64,000 nucleotides of DNA from Qipengyuania_C sp046254955 (GCF_046254955.1 NZ_JBJXRG010000002.1:186001-250000), one strand, 5' to 3'. Counted from the first letter of the stretch, positions 1 through 9,125 are shown. Numbers and translations are program-made. The notes: generated from the letters alone by a model not told the origin.

Positions 1-1077
1 TGGGCCGCGCATGCAGATCTCGCCTTCCTCTCCCGAAGGTAATTCGTTTCCGCTGGGATCGAGAATGGTGAATTCGACATGTGGCATAGGCCAGCCAATC
101 GATCGAGGGTTGTCGCACATGTCAGGATAGTCGATCGCAGTGGCGAAGCCGCAAATCTCGGTCTGGCCGTATCCGCCGACAACGCGGCAATCCCAGTCGT
201 TTTCGATGAAGGCGTATAGCTTGTCGAAACCCGGTCCGGCACCGCCGGTGAAATTTTCCAGCGGCATCTCGCCGCGGCGCACAGGGTCGAGCTCGAGCCA
301 CGGAAACAGGATCTGCGGGAACGGGCTGCTGGTGGTGCATCGCTCAGCGTGCAGCAGGTTTAACATGGCCTTGTGATCCGCATCACGGCCGGGGAAAACC
401 ATCGTTCCACCGCAAGCGATCATCCCGGCGACTTGCTGCATTCCTACAACATGGAATAGCGGGTTGACTGAGAGCAATTTCTGCTCGTGCGTCCATCCCC
501 GCCGGGTGCACATACCGAGCGCCGCTGTAGCGATGGCGCTGCCCGCCTGCAGACACCCCTTGGGCTTGCCCGTCGTACCGCTGGTATACATCATGTACAA
601 TGGGCGATCTGGTTCGAGGTTCGGCAAGTCTTGCTCGGCCTGAACCTTCGCTATGATGCTTTCAAATGCGCCTTGCGGATCGTGCTTTTCATCAACCAGC
701 ACGACCTTGCCCGGATTGCTCTCGGCCAGCAGGTCCTCGAACCGCGGATTGGTGAAAGTCATCGATACTTCGGCATTGCCGAGAATCCAGGCAATCTCTG
801 CAGGGGCCAGGCGCCAATTGACCAGAACGGCAATCGCTCCCGCGCGCCCGCAAGCCATTAAGGTAGCGACAAAGGGTGTGCCGTCGGTGAGCAGCAATGC
901 TATCCGGTCGCCTGCACCGATGCCTTGGGCGAGGAGCCAGCGCGCCAGATTTTCAACCCGCTGGTTGAATTCGGCATAGGTCAGGCGCTGCTCGCCATCG
1001 ACGGTTGCTTCATGATTTGCCAGTCGCCGCGCGTTGGTGCGCAGCAAGGTATTCATCGAGAAGTCGCGCGGGTTCAT
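1..1077 (-). CDS. AMP-dependent acyl-CoA synthetase/ligase, 3' end beyond window
   Basis: The reading frame is open from the ATG at 1077 to base 1, so about 359 N-terminal residues are visible and the C-terminus lies outside the window. The ANL-superfamily P-loop TSGTTGKPKG sits near residues 160-173 and a later GGYGQTE motif marks the adenylate-binding core. Enzymes of this family activate a carboxylic acid as acyl-AMP and transfer it to coenzyme A. The substrate cannot be read from the sequence; medium/long-chain fatty acid or an aromatic acid are both possible. An internal ATG at 1056 is an alternative start. It is divergent from the DUF808 gene, with 133 bases between them. Confidence 0.9.
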   Translation of the reverse strand, partial: MNPRDFSMNTLLRTNARRLANHEATVDGEQRLTYAEFNQRVENLARWLLAQGIGAGDRIALLLTDGTPFVATLMACGRAGAIAVLVNWRLAPAEIAWILGNAEVSMTFTNPRFEDLLAESNPGKVVLVDEKHDPQGAFESIIAKVQAEQDLPNLEPDRPLYMMYTSGTTGKPKGCLQAGSAIATAALGMCTRRGWTHEQKLLSVNPLFHVVGMQQVAGMIACGGTMVFPGRDADHKAMLNLLHAERCTTSSPFPQILFPWLELDPVRRGEMPLENFTGGAGPGFDKLYAFIENDWDCRVVGGYGQTEICGFATAIDYPDMCDNPRSIGWPMPHVEFTILDPSGNELPSGEEGEICMRGP

Positions 1078-1210
1078 GGCATTGCTGTAGTCGTGTGCAA
1101 CTGCTTACTCCATCAGCCATTTTGCGGAGAGGGCAGGGCATCTTGGGATAATTCTTGCGTCTCGCTCGTATGTCACACACAGCAATAGCGATAGCTTTCA
1201 GGAGAAATGC

Positions 1211-2170
1211 GTGCCCGGTGGACTAGTAGCCCTGCTCGATGATGTATCGATTATTGCGCGGGCGGCCGCGGCTTCGGTCGATGATATCGCTGCCGCTGCA
1301 GGCCGTGCTGGCTCCAAGACTGCCGGCGTAGTGATCGATGATGCTGCGGTTACGCCGAGCTATGTCACTGGCCTTTCACCCGCGCGCGAATTGCCGATCA
1401 TTTGGTCGATCACCAAGGGCAGTTTCAAGAACAAGCTGCTGATCCTGCTTCCGGGCGCGATCCTGCTGAGCGAATTTCTGCCCGGAGCGATTATCTTTTT
1501 CCTGATGCTGGGCGGACTCTACCTGTCTTACGAGGGCGCGGAAAAAGTCCTCGAAAAGCTCGGCGGAGAAAAACACGGCAAAACCGTAGATGACGTCATT
1601 GAGGATCCCGCAAGCTTCGAGAAGGAGCGTATTGCCGGAGCGATCCGGACCGACCTGATACTTTCAGCGGAAATCATGGCGATCACTCTCAACGAGATTG
1701 ATCTTGATGTGTGGTGGGAGCGCGGCATTGCCTTAGCTATCGTCGCCATTGCGGTGACGGTCGTTGTTTACGGTGCAGTCGCATTGATCGTGAAGATGGA
1801 CGATGTCGGATTGCACCTGGCGGAGAAGCCATCTCAGTTCGCTCAGAAATTCGGTCGCGGAATGGTGGAGTTCGTTCCATACCTGCTCACCGCTCTGAGC
1901 TTTATCGGAACCATTGCCATGCTCTGGGTAGGCGGCGGCATCTTGCTGCACGGAACGCACGAGCTTGGGCTGCACGGGTTGTATGATGCAGCGCACGGGC
2001 TGGAATATGCGGTCAAGTCGACAACCGGTGCGCTGGGCGGAGTGCTGGGCTGGCTGAGTTATGCTGCCGCTTCAGCGCTGTTGGCGCTGGTCGTGGGTGC
2101 GATCATCGCATTCGTTCTGCACAAGGTCATCAAGATGGGACACGGTCCTGGAGATGCCGAAGCGCATTGA
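1211..2170 (+). CDS. DUF808 (YedI-type) integral membrane protein
   Basis: A 319-residue protein whose opening residues (MPGGLVALLDDVS) and Ala/Gly-rich N-terminus followed by several hydrophobic segments match the DUF808/YedI family of inner-membrane proteins. At least four strongly hydrophobic stretches are visible, around residues 80-105, 170-195, 225-250 and 280-305. The start is a GTG preceded by an AGGAGA ribosome site a few bases upstream; an ATG four bases earlier is out of frame. The function of the family is not established. It ends three bases before the end of the oppositely transcribed Mur ligase, so the pair is convergent. Confidence 0.88.
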   Translation: MPGGLVALLDDVSIIARAAAASVDDIAAAAGRAGSKTAGVVIDDAAVTPSYVTGLSPARELPIIWSITKGSFKNKLLILLPGAILLSEFLPGAIIFFLMLGGLYLSYEGAEKVLEKLGGEKHGKTVDDVIEDPASFEKERIAGAIRTDLILSAEIMAITLNEIDLDVWWERGIALAIVAIAVTVVVYGAVALIVKMDDVGLHLAEKPSQFAQKFGRGMVEFVPYLLTALSFIGTIAMLWVGGGILLHGTHELGLHGLYDAAHGLEYAVKSTTGALGGVLGWLSYAAASALLALVVGAIIAFVLHKVIKMGHGPGDAEAH

Positions 2171-2173
2171 GCG

Positions 2174-3601
2174 TTAGCCCAGCCTCTCGAAAAGTTCCCA
2201 AGCAAACTTCGTCAGCGTATCGTCGCGCGCGCCCATGATCACAATCCGATCGCCGAGCCCAGCCATGCTGACCATGCGGTCGCCGCAAGCCTTGCGGGTG
2301 GGAATGTGTTCTGCCTGACCACCGGTCTCACGTATGAGCTTGACGATCCGCTCGGATCCTTCGCTGCGGTCGACGGTCCCGCCGAAGTAGACCGGATCGC
2401 ACATGATAACGCGGTCCTCGCCATCCAATTCGCGCGCGAAAGTCTCGGCCAGCTCGTCGCCCATCTGGCGCAGCGGGCCGTAGCCATGAGGCTGGAAGAA
2501 GGCGATCACACGGCCGGGATGCGCCTTGAGCGTGCGCAAGGTCGCGGCGCATTTCTCCGGATTGTGACCGAAGTCGTCGATCACGGTGATGCCCGAAGCG
2601 GTAGTGCCGATGATGTCGAACCGCCGCGCTATGCCCGCGAAGCTCGCCAGCGCCTTGACAGATGCCGCCACCGGCACGCCTGCACCCGCCGCGCCTGCGA
2701 TGGCTGCCAGCGCGTTGGAGAGGTTGTGCCGGCCCGGCATGGCCAGCGTCAGCGCATGCTCGCTTCCGTCATGCCGGTCCACCACCATGGCCGCCTGCCG
2801 CAGCGGGCTTTCGGCAATGCTGCCGGGCACAATACCGATCTGCGCCTTGTCCTGATCGATGCCGAATGCGATCACGTCATTGGCGCGCGGCAGCAGGGCG
2901 AGCGCCTCCGCATCATCGGCATTGATCGCCGCAATTCGGCTGCGGCCAAGGTAATCGCCGAACAGCTGGCGCAATTCTTCCATGCTTTTGTGATCGAGGC
3001 TGACATTCAGCAGCACGCCGACCGCCGGGCGATAGAGCGCAATCGAGCCGTCGCTCTCGTCCACTTCGCTCAGGTACAGCGCCTCGCCGCCCACAACGGC
3101 GCTGGCATAGGGGCGTTCGGGCGCGACGAAATTCTTCATTACCGCGCCATTCATAATCGTCGGATCGCGGCCTGTGCTGGCAAGGATCCAGCCAAGCATA
3201 GCGGTGACGGTTGATTTGCCGCTGGTCCCCGCAACCGCAATCCCCGCGCCGCTGGTGTTGAAGAGGATCGAATTGAGCTCGGCGCGCGTGAGGCGCAGAC
3301 AGTCCAGCTCTCTGGCGCGTTTCACTTCGGGTATGGTGTTTTCGACTGCGGCAGAGGCGACCAGCACCTGATCGCCTGAGGCAATCCCGCTGCCATCCTG
3401 CGGGAACAGTGCAAAACCCTGCCGCTCCAGCGCGGCGAACTTCTCCGGCGTATGGCCTTGGTCGCGCGCGCGGTCCGATCCGGCGACTTCGCAGCCGCGT
3501 CCTTTCAGGATTTGCGCTAGCGGCAGCATGCCCGATCCGCCGATCCCGCAAAAGAAGAACGGGCGGGCGAAGAGTTCATCAGGAGTGGGGAATTCGCACA
3601 T
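2174..3601 (-). CDS. Mur ligase family protein (MurC/Mpl-like UDP-N-acetylmuramate ligase)
   Basis: A 475-residue ATP-dependent ligase. An N-terminal Rossmann motif GIGGSGM lies near residues 16-22 and the Mur-ligase ATP-binding motif GTSGKS near residue 125, followed by central and C-terminal Mur ligase domains. The family joins an amino acid or peptide to UDP-N-acetylmuramate in cytoplasmic peptidoglycan synthesis or recycling. The divergent neighbour is an LD-carboxypeptidase, which makes murein tripeptide, so a recycling (Mpl-like) role is attractive, but the N-terminus is closer to MurC. I chose the ATG at 3601 because the extra upstream 18 codons carry no conserved sequence and would overlap the divergent gene's start. 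Confidence 0.85.
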   Translation of the reverse strand: MCEFPTPDELFARPFFFCGIGGSGMLPLAQILKGRGCEVAGSDRARDQGHTPEKFAALERQGFALFPQDGSGIASGDQVLVASAAVENTIPEVKRARELDCLRLTRAELNSILFNTSGAGIAVAGTSGKSTVTAMLGWILASTGRDPTIMNGAVMKNFVAPERPYASAVVGGEALYLSEVDESDGSIALYRPAVGVLLNVSLDHKSMEELRQLFGDYLGRSRIAAINADDAEALALLPRANDVIAFGIDQDKAQIGIVPGSIAESPLRQAAMVVDRHDGSEHALTLAMPGRHNLSNALAAIAGAAGAGVPVAASVKALASFAGIARRFDIIGTTASGITVIDDFGHNPEKCAATLRTLKAHPGRVIAFFQPHGYGPLRQMGDELAETFARELDGEDRVIMCDPVYFGGTVDRSEGSERIVKLIRETGGQAEHIPTRKACGDRMVSMAGLGDRIVIMGARDDTLTKFAWELFERLG

Positions 3602-3654
3602 GCATTGTCCGGTATTGAGTTGTGCGGGCAAGCACAAGCTGGCACGATGCGGCA

Positions 3655-4485
3655 ATGTCGCGCATCGCCATTTGTGCCCCCGCCACCTCGATCACCCGCG
3701 ACCATGCGCGGGCGCTGGAAGAGCTGGTGGCTGCCGAGTTCCCGCAGCACTCGGTCTGGTTCCACGAGCAATGCTTTGCTGAAGAGGGGCACTTCGCCGG
3801 GCCGGATATCCTGCGCCTCGAAGCGCTGGTCGAATGTGCCAACAATCCCGATTTCGACATCGTGTGGTTTGCCAAGGGCGGATATGGCTCCAACCGCATC
3901 GCTCAGGCTGCGCTGGCCCGTTTCAATGACGCTGCGCGCGAAAAGACCTACGCTGGTTTCTCCGACTGCGGATATCTGCTGGGGGCGCTTTATCGCGCTG
4001 GGATTGGCCAGGCGGTCCATGCCTCAATGCCGGTCAGCGCGCGCAGCGAAAGCGGGCGCGAGGCCGTGCGGCGCGTGTTACGCTGGTTCTCGGGCGACAA
4101 TTCGGGACTTGAACCATCGCTCGATGGACAAACGCCCGCTGTGGCCTTCAACCTGATCACGCTATCGATGCTGACAGGCACGCCCATGATGCCCGACCTA
4201 ACTGGCCATGTCGTCATGGTCGAGGAGGTGAGTGAGCATCTATATGCAGTCGACCGGCTGATGTTCCAGGTCACCAACGCATTGCCACGCGTCGCGGGAC
4301 TGCGCCTTGGAGCGATCAGCAATGTGCCAGAGAACGACCGCGACTTTGGCCAGACTGAAGAGCAGATCGCCAAGTTCTGGTGCGACCGTGCGGGAATCCC
4401 CTACCTTGGGCGCGCGCGGGTCGGCCACACTCTAGATAATCATATCGTACCCTTCGGACTTGCCAGCCCAGCTGCGGGCCAATAG
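3655..4485 (+). CDS. LD-carboxypeptidase (peptidase family S66, LdcA-like)
   Basis: A 276-residue protein with S66 hallmarks: the KGGYGSNR segment near residues 74-81, the GFSD motif near residue 101 that in this family carries the nucleophilic serine, and a conserved C-terminal histidine in VGHT. S66 enzymes remove the terminal D-alanine from murein tetrapeptides during cell-wall recycling in the cytoplasm. The ATG at 3655 is preferred to an upstream GTG at 3622 because the protein then begins directly with the beta strand SRIAICAPA. It is divergent from the Mur ligase with 53 bases between starts, which fits a shared recycling function. Confidence 0.87.
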   Translation: MSRIAICAPATSITRDHARALEELVAAEFPQHSVWFHEQCFAEEGHFAGPDILRLEALVECANNPDFDIVWFAKGGYGSNRIAQAALARFNDAAREKTYAGFSDCGYLLGALYRAGIGQAVHASMPVSARSESGREAVRRVLRWFSGDNSGLEPSLDGQTPAVAFNLITLSMLTGTPMMPDLTGHVVMVEEVSEHLYAVDRLMFQVTNALPRVAGLRLGAISNVPENDRDFGQTEEQIAKFWCDRAGIPYLGRARVGHTLDNHIVPFGLASPAAGQ

Positions 4486-4515
4486 TCGCGCGCTCCAAAT
4501 GATCGGAGATTTTTG

Positions 4516-5451
4516 ATGAGAGCTTTCGTTTTCCCCGGCCAAGGTAGCCAGAAAGTCGGCATGGGCGCCGATCTGGCCGAAGCCAGCGCAGCAGCGCGCG
4601 AAGTGTTCGAAGAAGTTGACGACGCGCTAGGCCAAAAGCTGTCGCAGATCATGCGCGAAGGTCCGGAAGACCAGCTCACACTGACCGAGAATGCGCAGCC
4701 CGCGATCATGGCCAATGCTATCGCGACATTGCGTGTGCTGGAGAAGGAATGCGGCGTTGCGATTGTCGACAAGGGCGATTGCGTCGCCGGTCACTCGCTC
4801 GGCGAATATACCGCGCTATGCGCCGTGGGCGCTTTCTCTCTCGCCGATACGGCGCGGCTGCTCAAGCTGCGCGGCCAAGCGATGCAGGCGGCTGTCCCGG
4901 TGGGCGAGGGCGCCATGGCTGCGCTGCTGGGTGCGGATATCGACAAGGCGCAGGCGCTGGCCGATGCGGCAGCGGATGGCGAAGTTTGCACCGTCGCTAA
5001 TGACAATGACCCCACGCAGGTCGTGATCTCCGGCCATACCGGCGCGATCGAGCGCGCGATCGAGTTGGCGAAAGAGCACGGGATCAAGCGCGGCATTAAG
5101 TTGCCGGTTTCCGCCCCCTTCCATTGCCCGCTGATGCAGCCTGCCGCCGATGCCATGGCGGAGGCCTTGGCCGAGACTTCACCGGGCGCGCTCCGCCTAC
5201 CGCTCTACGCCAATGTCACCGCTTCTCAGACCGCCGATCCGGCGGAAGTCCGGCGCCTGCTGGTCGAACAGGTCACTGGCCGCGTGCGCTGGCGCGAAAG
5301 CGTGTTGGCGATGAGCGGCGCCGGCGTGGAACACTTCGTCGAACTGGGCGGCAAGGTGCTTGGACCGATGATCGGACGGATTGACAAGGAAGCCCAAGTG
5401 ACCAGCGTCGTCACCATGGATGATATCGAAGCTCTCGCGAAGGAACTCTGA
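4516..5451 (+). CDS. fabD: Malonyl-CoA:ACP transacylase
   Basis: A 311-residue FabD. It loads malonyl units onto acyl carrier protein for fatty-acid synthesis in the cytoplasm. The nucleophile motif GHSLGEY places the active serine at residue 94, and the catalytic histidine sits in PVSAPFHCPL near residue 203; the N-terminal FPGQGSQ loop is intact. The ATG at 4516 follows a GGAG site by about seven bases. A GNAT gene is inserted between it and fabG, and acpP is not found next to it. Confidence 0.96.
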   Translation: MRAFVFPGQGSQKVGMGADLAEASAAAREVFEEVDDALGQKLSQIMREGPEDQLTLTENAQPAIMANAIATLRVLEKECGVAIVDKGDCVAGHSLGEYTALCAVGAFSLADTARLLKLRGQAMQAAVPVGEGAMAALLGADIDKAQALADAAADGEVCTVANDNDPTQVVISGHTGAIERAIELAKEHGIKRGIKLPVSAPFHCPLMQPAADAMAEALAETSPGALRLPLYANVTASQTADPAEVRRLLVEQVTGRVRWRESVLAMSGAGVEHFVELGGKVLGPMIGRIDKEAQVTSVVTMDDIEALAKEL

Positions 5452-5454
5452 AAC

Positions 5455-5883
5455 ATGGGTGAGGGCGGTTGGCGCATTCTATGGATCGATTTGTCCACTG
5501 CATCCCTCCTCGAGAATGTCGCACCAGGTGTGTTCGATGAGTCGATCAAGCCCGATCGCCTGGAACGTTATCTAGCCCAGCCGACAAACTGGCTCGGTGT
5601 CGCGCTCGAAGGTGAGCTTGTCGTCGGACAGGTAATGTGCGTCGTTCACGATCATCCGGACAAGCAAACAGAGATTTTCCTGGATGAGATCGGCACAGGC
5701 GACGAGTGGCGTCGAAAAGGCATCGCGAACGCGCTGATAAAAGCGGTTTTCGAGCGAGCCGACGAGGCGGGCATTGACGAAATCTGGCTTGGCACGGAGC
5801 CGGACAACCTTCCCGCCCGTGGACTCTACGAGAAGACAGGCGCTAAAGGCGAACCGGCTTTGATCTACTACCTGGAATGGTGA
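5455..5883 (+). CDS. GNAT family N-acetyltransferase
   Basis: A 142-residue protein with the GNAT acetyl-CoA-binding pattern: RRKGIANALIKA near residues 83-94 matches the Q/RxxGxG/A loop, followed by a C-terminal ARGLYEKTGA segment typical of the family. It should transfer an acetyl group to an amine, but the substrate is not evident. The gene starts three bases after the fabD stop and ends nine bases before fabG, so it is almost certainly cotranscribed with both. That position inside a fatty-acid gene pair is unusual. Confidence 0.85.
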   Translation: MGEGGWRILWIDLSTASLLENVAPGVFDESIKPDRLERYLAQPTNWLGVALEGELVVGQVMCVVHDHPDKQTEIFLDEIGTGDEWRRKGIANALIKAVFERADEAGIDEIWLGTEPDNLPARGLYEKTGAKGEPALIYYLEW

Positions 5884-5892
5884 GGGAAATTC

Positions 5893-6645
5893 ATGTTTAA
5901 TCTCGAAGGAAAAACCGCACTCGTCACCGGGGCGAGCGGAGGCATCGGATCCTCGATTGCTCGGGCGTTGGCGCGGCAGGGCGCACGCCTCGCGCTCAGC
6001 GGCTCGAATGCCGCCAAGCTGCGTGCATTTCGCGAAGAGCTTAACGACGAATTTGGCCATGATCATGTGGAGATAACCTGCGATCTTTCCAACACGACTC
6101 AAGTGGAAGAATTGATTCCTGCCACGGTCGATACGCTCGGCAAGATGGATATCCTGGTCAACAATGCCGGCATAACCCGCGACAACCTCGCCATGCGGAT
6201 GAAGGATGAGGAATGGGACCAGGTTATCCGCATCAACCTTGAAGCAAGCTTCCGCCTGATGCGCGCCGCTGCCCGCCCGATGATGAAGGCTCGCGGTGGA
6301 CGGATCATCTCGATCACCAGCGTGGTCGGCGCAACTGGTAATCCGGGGCAGATGAACTACGTTGCAGCCAAGGCGGGGCTTACGGGCATGAGCAAAAGCC
6401 TAGCGCAGGAACTGGCCAGCCGGAATATCACCGTTAACTGCGTCGCTCCCGGCTTCATCCGCACAGCCATGACAGCTTCGCTTGATGACAAGCAGAAGGA
6501 CGCGATCAATAGCCGCATTCCGATGGGCCGGATGGGCGAAGGCGAGGAAATCGGTGCCGCCGTTGCCTATCTCGCCAGCGACGAGGCTGCTTACGTGACC
6601 GGCCAGACGCTGCATGTGAACGGCGGCATGGCGATGTTGAGTTGA
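5893..6645 (+). CDS. fabG: 3-oxoacyl-ACP reductase
   Basis: A 250-residue short-chain dehydrogenase. The nucleotide-binding motif TGASGGIG lies at residues 13-20, NNAG follows, and the catalytic Ser and YxxxK (YVAAK) are intact. The segment NNAGITRDN is characteristic of genuine FabG rather than a generic SDR, and the enzyme reduces 3-ketoacyl-ACP with NADPH. It follows fabD and the GNAT gene in one transcription unit with a GAGGGAA ribosome site. Its stop codon lies just before or overlaps the start of the next small gene. Confidence 0.95.
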   Translation: MFNLEGKTALVTGASGGIGSSIARALARQGARLALSGSNAAKLRAFREELNDEFGHDHVEITCDLSNTTQVEELIPATVDTLGKMDILVNNAGITRDNLAMRMKDEEWDQVIRINLEASFRLMRAAARPMMKARGGRIISITSVVGATGNPGQMNYVAAKAGLTGMSKSLAQELASRNITVNCVAPGFIRTAMTASLDDKQKDAINSRIPMGRMGEGEEIGAAVAYLASDEAAYVTGQTLHVNGGMAMLS

Positions 6646-6650
6646 ACGAA

Positions 6651-7187
6651 ATGAGAGCTGCTAAATCAGCAACATTAGCCGTAGCAATGCTTTGCTCTCC
6701 ACAGATTGTCGCCGCAGAAGTGAGCGATGTGGCGACTTCTTGCGTTCTTGATGGCGTGCCGACTGAATTTCGTGAAGTTCTTGCGCGTGCAGCTGACAAT
6801 CGAGAGAGTAGTCCACCACAGCCAACCAGCACTCAGGTCGACGAATTCGTTTCGGTTGCGCGAGAATGCGCACGACTCCACAATGTCAAGGATGAGTTTC
6901 TAATCGCGTGGGGTGAGTACCTCTTTGCAGCAATATTTCTCGAAGAAGCCGAGAAGCACCTTAGTTCAGATGGCTTGAATATACAGCAAGTACGGGCGGC
7001 TTCCGATTTTTTGTTTGATGAGTACGGGCTAACCAAGATTCCTCAAAACAATGCCGCCGCATTGTTAGACGAATTGATGAGACGCGGCATAGATTCGCTA
7101 GAAATGCCGCGACATATGATCCTACATCTTTCTGCTTTTCACGCCGCGCGTAGAGCCCAGCGAACAAAGTTGCTTGCGCTAAGATAA
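6651..7187 (+). CDS. Hypothetical exported protein, AT-rich
   Basis: A 178-residue protein with a short positively charged N-terminus, a hydrophobic stretch (SATLAVAMLC) and a likely signal-peptidase site after VAA near residue 22. I do not recognise a family. The ATG at 6651 is six bases after the fabG stop; a TTG at 6642 overlapping fabG is possible. Base composition differs from the neighbours: the 60 bases from 7021 have 27 G or C (45 percent), well below the roughly 60 percent or more of adjoining housekeeping genes. This suggests a recently gained or fast-evolving gene riding on the fabG transcript. Confidence 0.72.
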   Translation: MRAAKSATLAVAMLCSPQIVAAEVSDVATSCVLDGVPTEFREVLARAADNRESSPPQPTSTQVDEFVSVARECARLHNVKDEFLIAWGEYLFAAIFLEEAEKHLSSDGLNIQQVRAASDFLFDEYGLTKIPQNNAAALLDELMRRGIDSLEMPRHMILHLSAFHAARRAQRTKLLALR

Positions 7188-7333
7188 GATGCAACTTTAT
7201 CCCCAAGGAATCGAGGCTCTGCGCCCTTCTGGCTTGCCCGCTAAGGCGGCTCCGCTAAGGTTTTACTGACCATATCCGGCGCTGGAGGGCGATTCCGGCC
7301 ATCTGCGCGCAACAGGTACTAGAGAAGGGACCT

Positions 7334-8461
7334 ATGAAGGCCACTATCGAACGCGCGACGCTTCTCCGTTGCCTCTCGCATGTGCAGTCCGTTGTTGAAC
7401 GGCGCAACACAATCCCGATCCTTTCGAACGTGCTGATCGATGCAGATGAAGCCGGATCGCTTAAAGTGATGGCGACCGATCTCGATTTGCAGGTGGTCGA
7501 GAACATGGCCGCAGCAAGTGTCGATGCATCCGGGGCGATCACCGTATCGGCCCACCTGTTGTTCGATATTGCCCGCAAATTGCCCGAGGGAAGCCAGGTC
7601 AGCCTGGAAACCGCCGACAACCGGATGGCGATCAAGGCTGGGCGGAGTCGCTTCTCTCTGCCGACGCTCCCGCGTGACGATTTCCCTGTGATTGTTGAAG
7701 GCGATCTGCCGACCAGCTTCGAGATCCCGGCCAAGACATTGGCCGAGATGGTCGATCGAACGCGCTTCGCCATCTCGACAGAAGAAACGCGCTACTACCT
7801 GAATGGCATTTTCCTGCACGTTTCGGACGAAGACGAGCCTGTGCTCAAGGCCGCGGCCACCGATGGCCACCGCCTCGCGCGCTATACGCTCGCGCGCCCT
7901 GATGGCGCCGAAGGTATGCCGGACGTGATCGTGCCGCGCAAGGCGGTTGCCGAACTGCGCAAACTGCTGGAAGAATCGATGGACGGAAACGTCCAGATTG
8001 ATCTCTCCGCCAGCAAGATCCGCTTCACGCTGGGCGGGGAGGGCGGCGTTGTCCTCACCAGCAAGCTGATCGACGGCACGTTCCCTGATTATTCACGTGT
8101 TATTCCAACGGGTAACGACAAGCTCTTGAAGCTCGATCCAAAGAGCTTTTTCGAAGGTGTCGACCGTGTTGCGACTATCGCTACCGAAAAAACTCGCGCG
8201 GTGAAGATGGGTGTCGAAGGCGACAAGGTGACACTTTCGGTCACATCGCCCGACAACGGCACTGCGACCGAGGAAGTGGCGGCAGATTACGGTTCGGACG
8301 CGCTCGAGATCGGCTTCAATGCCAATTACCTCAAGGATATCCTCAGCCAGATCGACAGCGATACGGTCGAACTGCATCTTGCCGATGCCGGCGCGCCAAC
8401 GCTGATCCGCAAGGATGCGAAATCGCCTGCGCTCTATGTGCTGATGCCGATGCGCGTCTGA
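7334..8461 (+). CDS. dnaN: DNA polymerase III beta subunit (sliding clamp)
   Basis: A 375-residue beta clamp, the usual length, beginning MKATIERATLL with the RRNTIPILSNVLI segment typical of alphaproteobacterial DnaN and ending LMPMRV. The homodimer encircles DNA and tethers replicative polymerase. The ATG follows an AGAAGG site. It is not next to dnaA or recF here, as is common in sphingomonads. A glutathione transferase gene starts four bases after its stop. Confidence 0.97.
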   Translation: MKATIERATLLRCLSHVQSVVERRNTIPILSNVLIDADEAGSLKVMATDLDLQVVENMAAASVDASGAITVSAHLLFDIARKLPEGSQVSLETADNRMAIKAGRSRFSLPTLPRDDFPVIVEGDLPTSFEIPAKTLAEMVDRTRFAISTEETRYYLNGIFLHVSDEDEPVLKAAATDGHRLARYTLARPDGAEGMPDVIVPRKAVAELRKLLEESMDGNVQIDLSASKIRFTLGGEGGVVLTSKLIDGTFPDYSRVIPTGNDKLLKLDPKSFFEGVDRVATIATEKTRAVKMGVEGDKVTLSVTSPDNGTATEEVAADYGSDALEIGFNANYLKDILSQIDSDTVELHLADAGAPTLIRKDAKSPALYVLMPMRV

Positions 8462-8465
8462 TCCG

Positions 8466-9095
8466 GTGCCTGCCGAAGTCCGAATCTTCGGCACGGTCAT
8501 TTCGACTTACACCAGGATCGTCCAGATTGTCTGCGAAGAGGCGGGGCTGAGCCACGAGACCATTGCCACGGCGGCGCATGCTCCGGAAAATCGCCATCCG
8601 TTTGGCAAGGTACCGGTAGTCGAGGTCGACGGTCTGGACCTCTACGAGAGCGTCAGCATCGTCCAGTATCTCGATAATGCGCACAATGGCGCCGGATTAC
8701 AGCCCGCTGATCCGGCAGCCCGCGCGGCGATGGACCGCTGGATCGCGGTCGCGAACAATTACCTCTTCCCGCTATTCGAGCACAATCTGGTGATGCCGTG
8801 GATCATGCATCGCTATGCCAAGGTACCGCTCGACGACGAGAAGATCGCTCGAGCGCTTCCGACCATTTCGAAAGCTTTGGCATTCTGTGACGCGGAGATC
8901 GCGAGCGATGGTGCGTGGACCGGGGGCGCGTTCGATCTCGCGGATGTCTATCTCTATTGCGTGCTGCGCGGTCTGCAGCTGACCCCGCAGGGCGGGGCGG
9001 GAATTGCGCAATGCCCCATGCTCTCTGCGTGGATGGCGCAGACAGCTGAGCGCGCATCTATCAAAGCTACGAGGTGGGAAAGCGAGCCAGACTAA
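8466..9095 (+). CDS. Glutathione S-transferase family protein
   Basis: A 209-residue two-domain protein. The N-terminal thioredoxin-like half contains the conserved cis-Pro region (GKVPVVEVDG) and the ESVSIVQYL segment that binds the gamma-glutamyl part of glutathione. The C-terminal half is all-helical, with the FDLADVYLY segment matching the GST N-capping region. The start is a GTG four bases after the dnaN stop, implying cotranscription. The substrate is unknown. Confidence 0.88.
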   Translation: MPAEVRIFGTVISTYTRIVQIVCEEAGLSHETIATAAHAPENRHPFGKVPVVEVDGLDLYESVSIVQYLDNAHNGAGLQPADPAARAAMDRWIAVANNYLFPLFEHNLVMPWIMHRYAKVPLDDEKIARALPTISKALAFCDAEIASDGAWTGGAFDLADVYLYCVLRGLQLTPQGGAGIAQCPMLSAWMAQTAERASIKATRWESEPD

Positions 9096-9125
9096 GCTAG
9101 GCAGGTTTCCAAAGGAGACCCGCCG

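Noticed and set aside
1080..1190. Complementary ATTGCTGT and ACAGCAAT about 95 bases apart between the acyl-CoA synthetase and DUF808 genes
   Set aside because: The arms are short for such a long loop and probably coincidental.
2306..3214. Long open frame of about 300 codons on the plus strand opposite the Mur ligase
   Set aside because: Arg/His-rich composition with no recognisable motifs; it mirrors a well-supported gene and is an effect of high GC at third codon positions.
7238..7260. Direct repeat CCGCTAAGG upstream of dnaN
   Set aside because: Two nine-base copies five bases apart; too short and isolated to call an operator or DnaA-box array.
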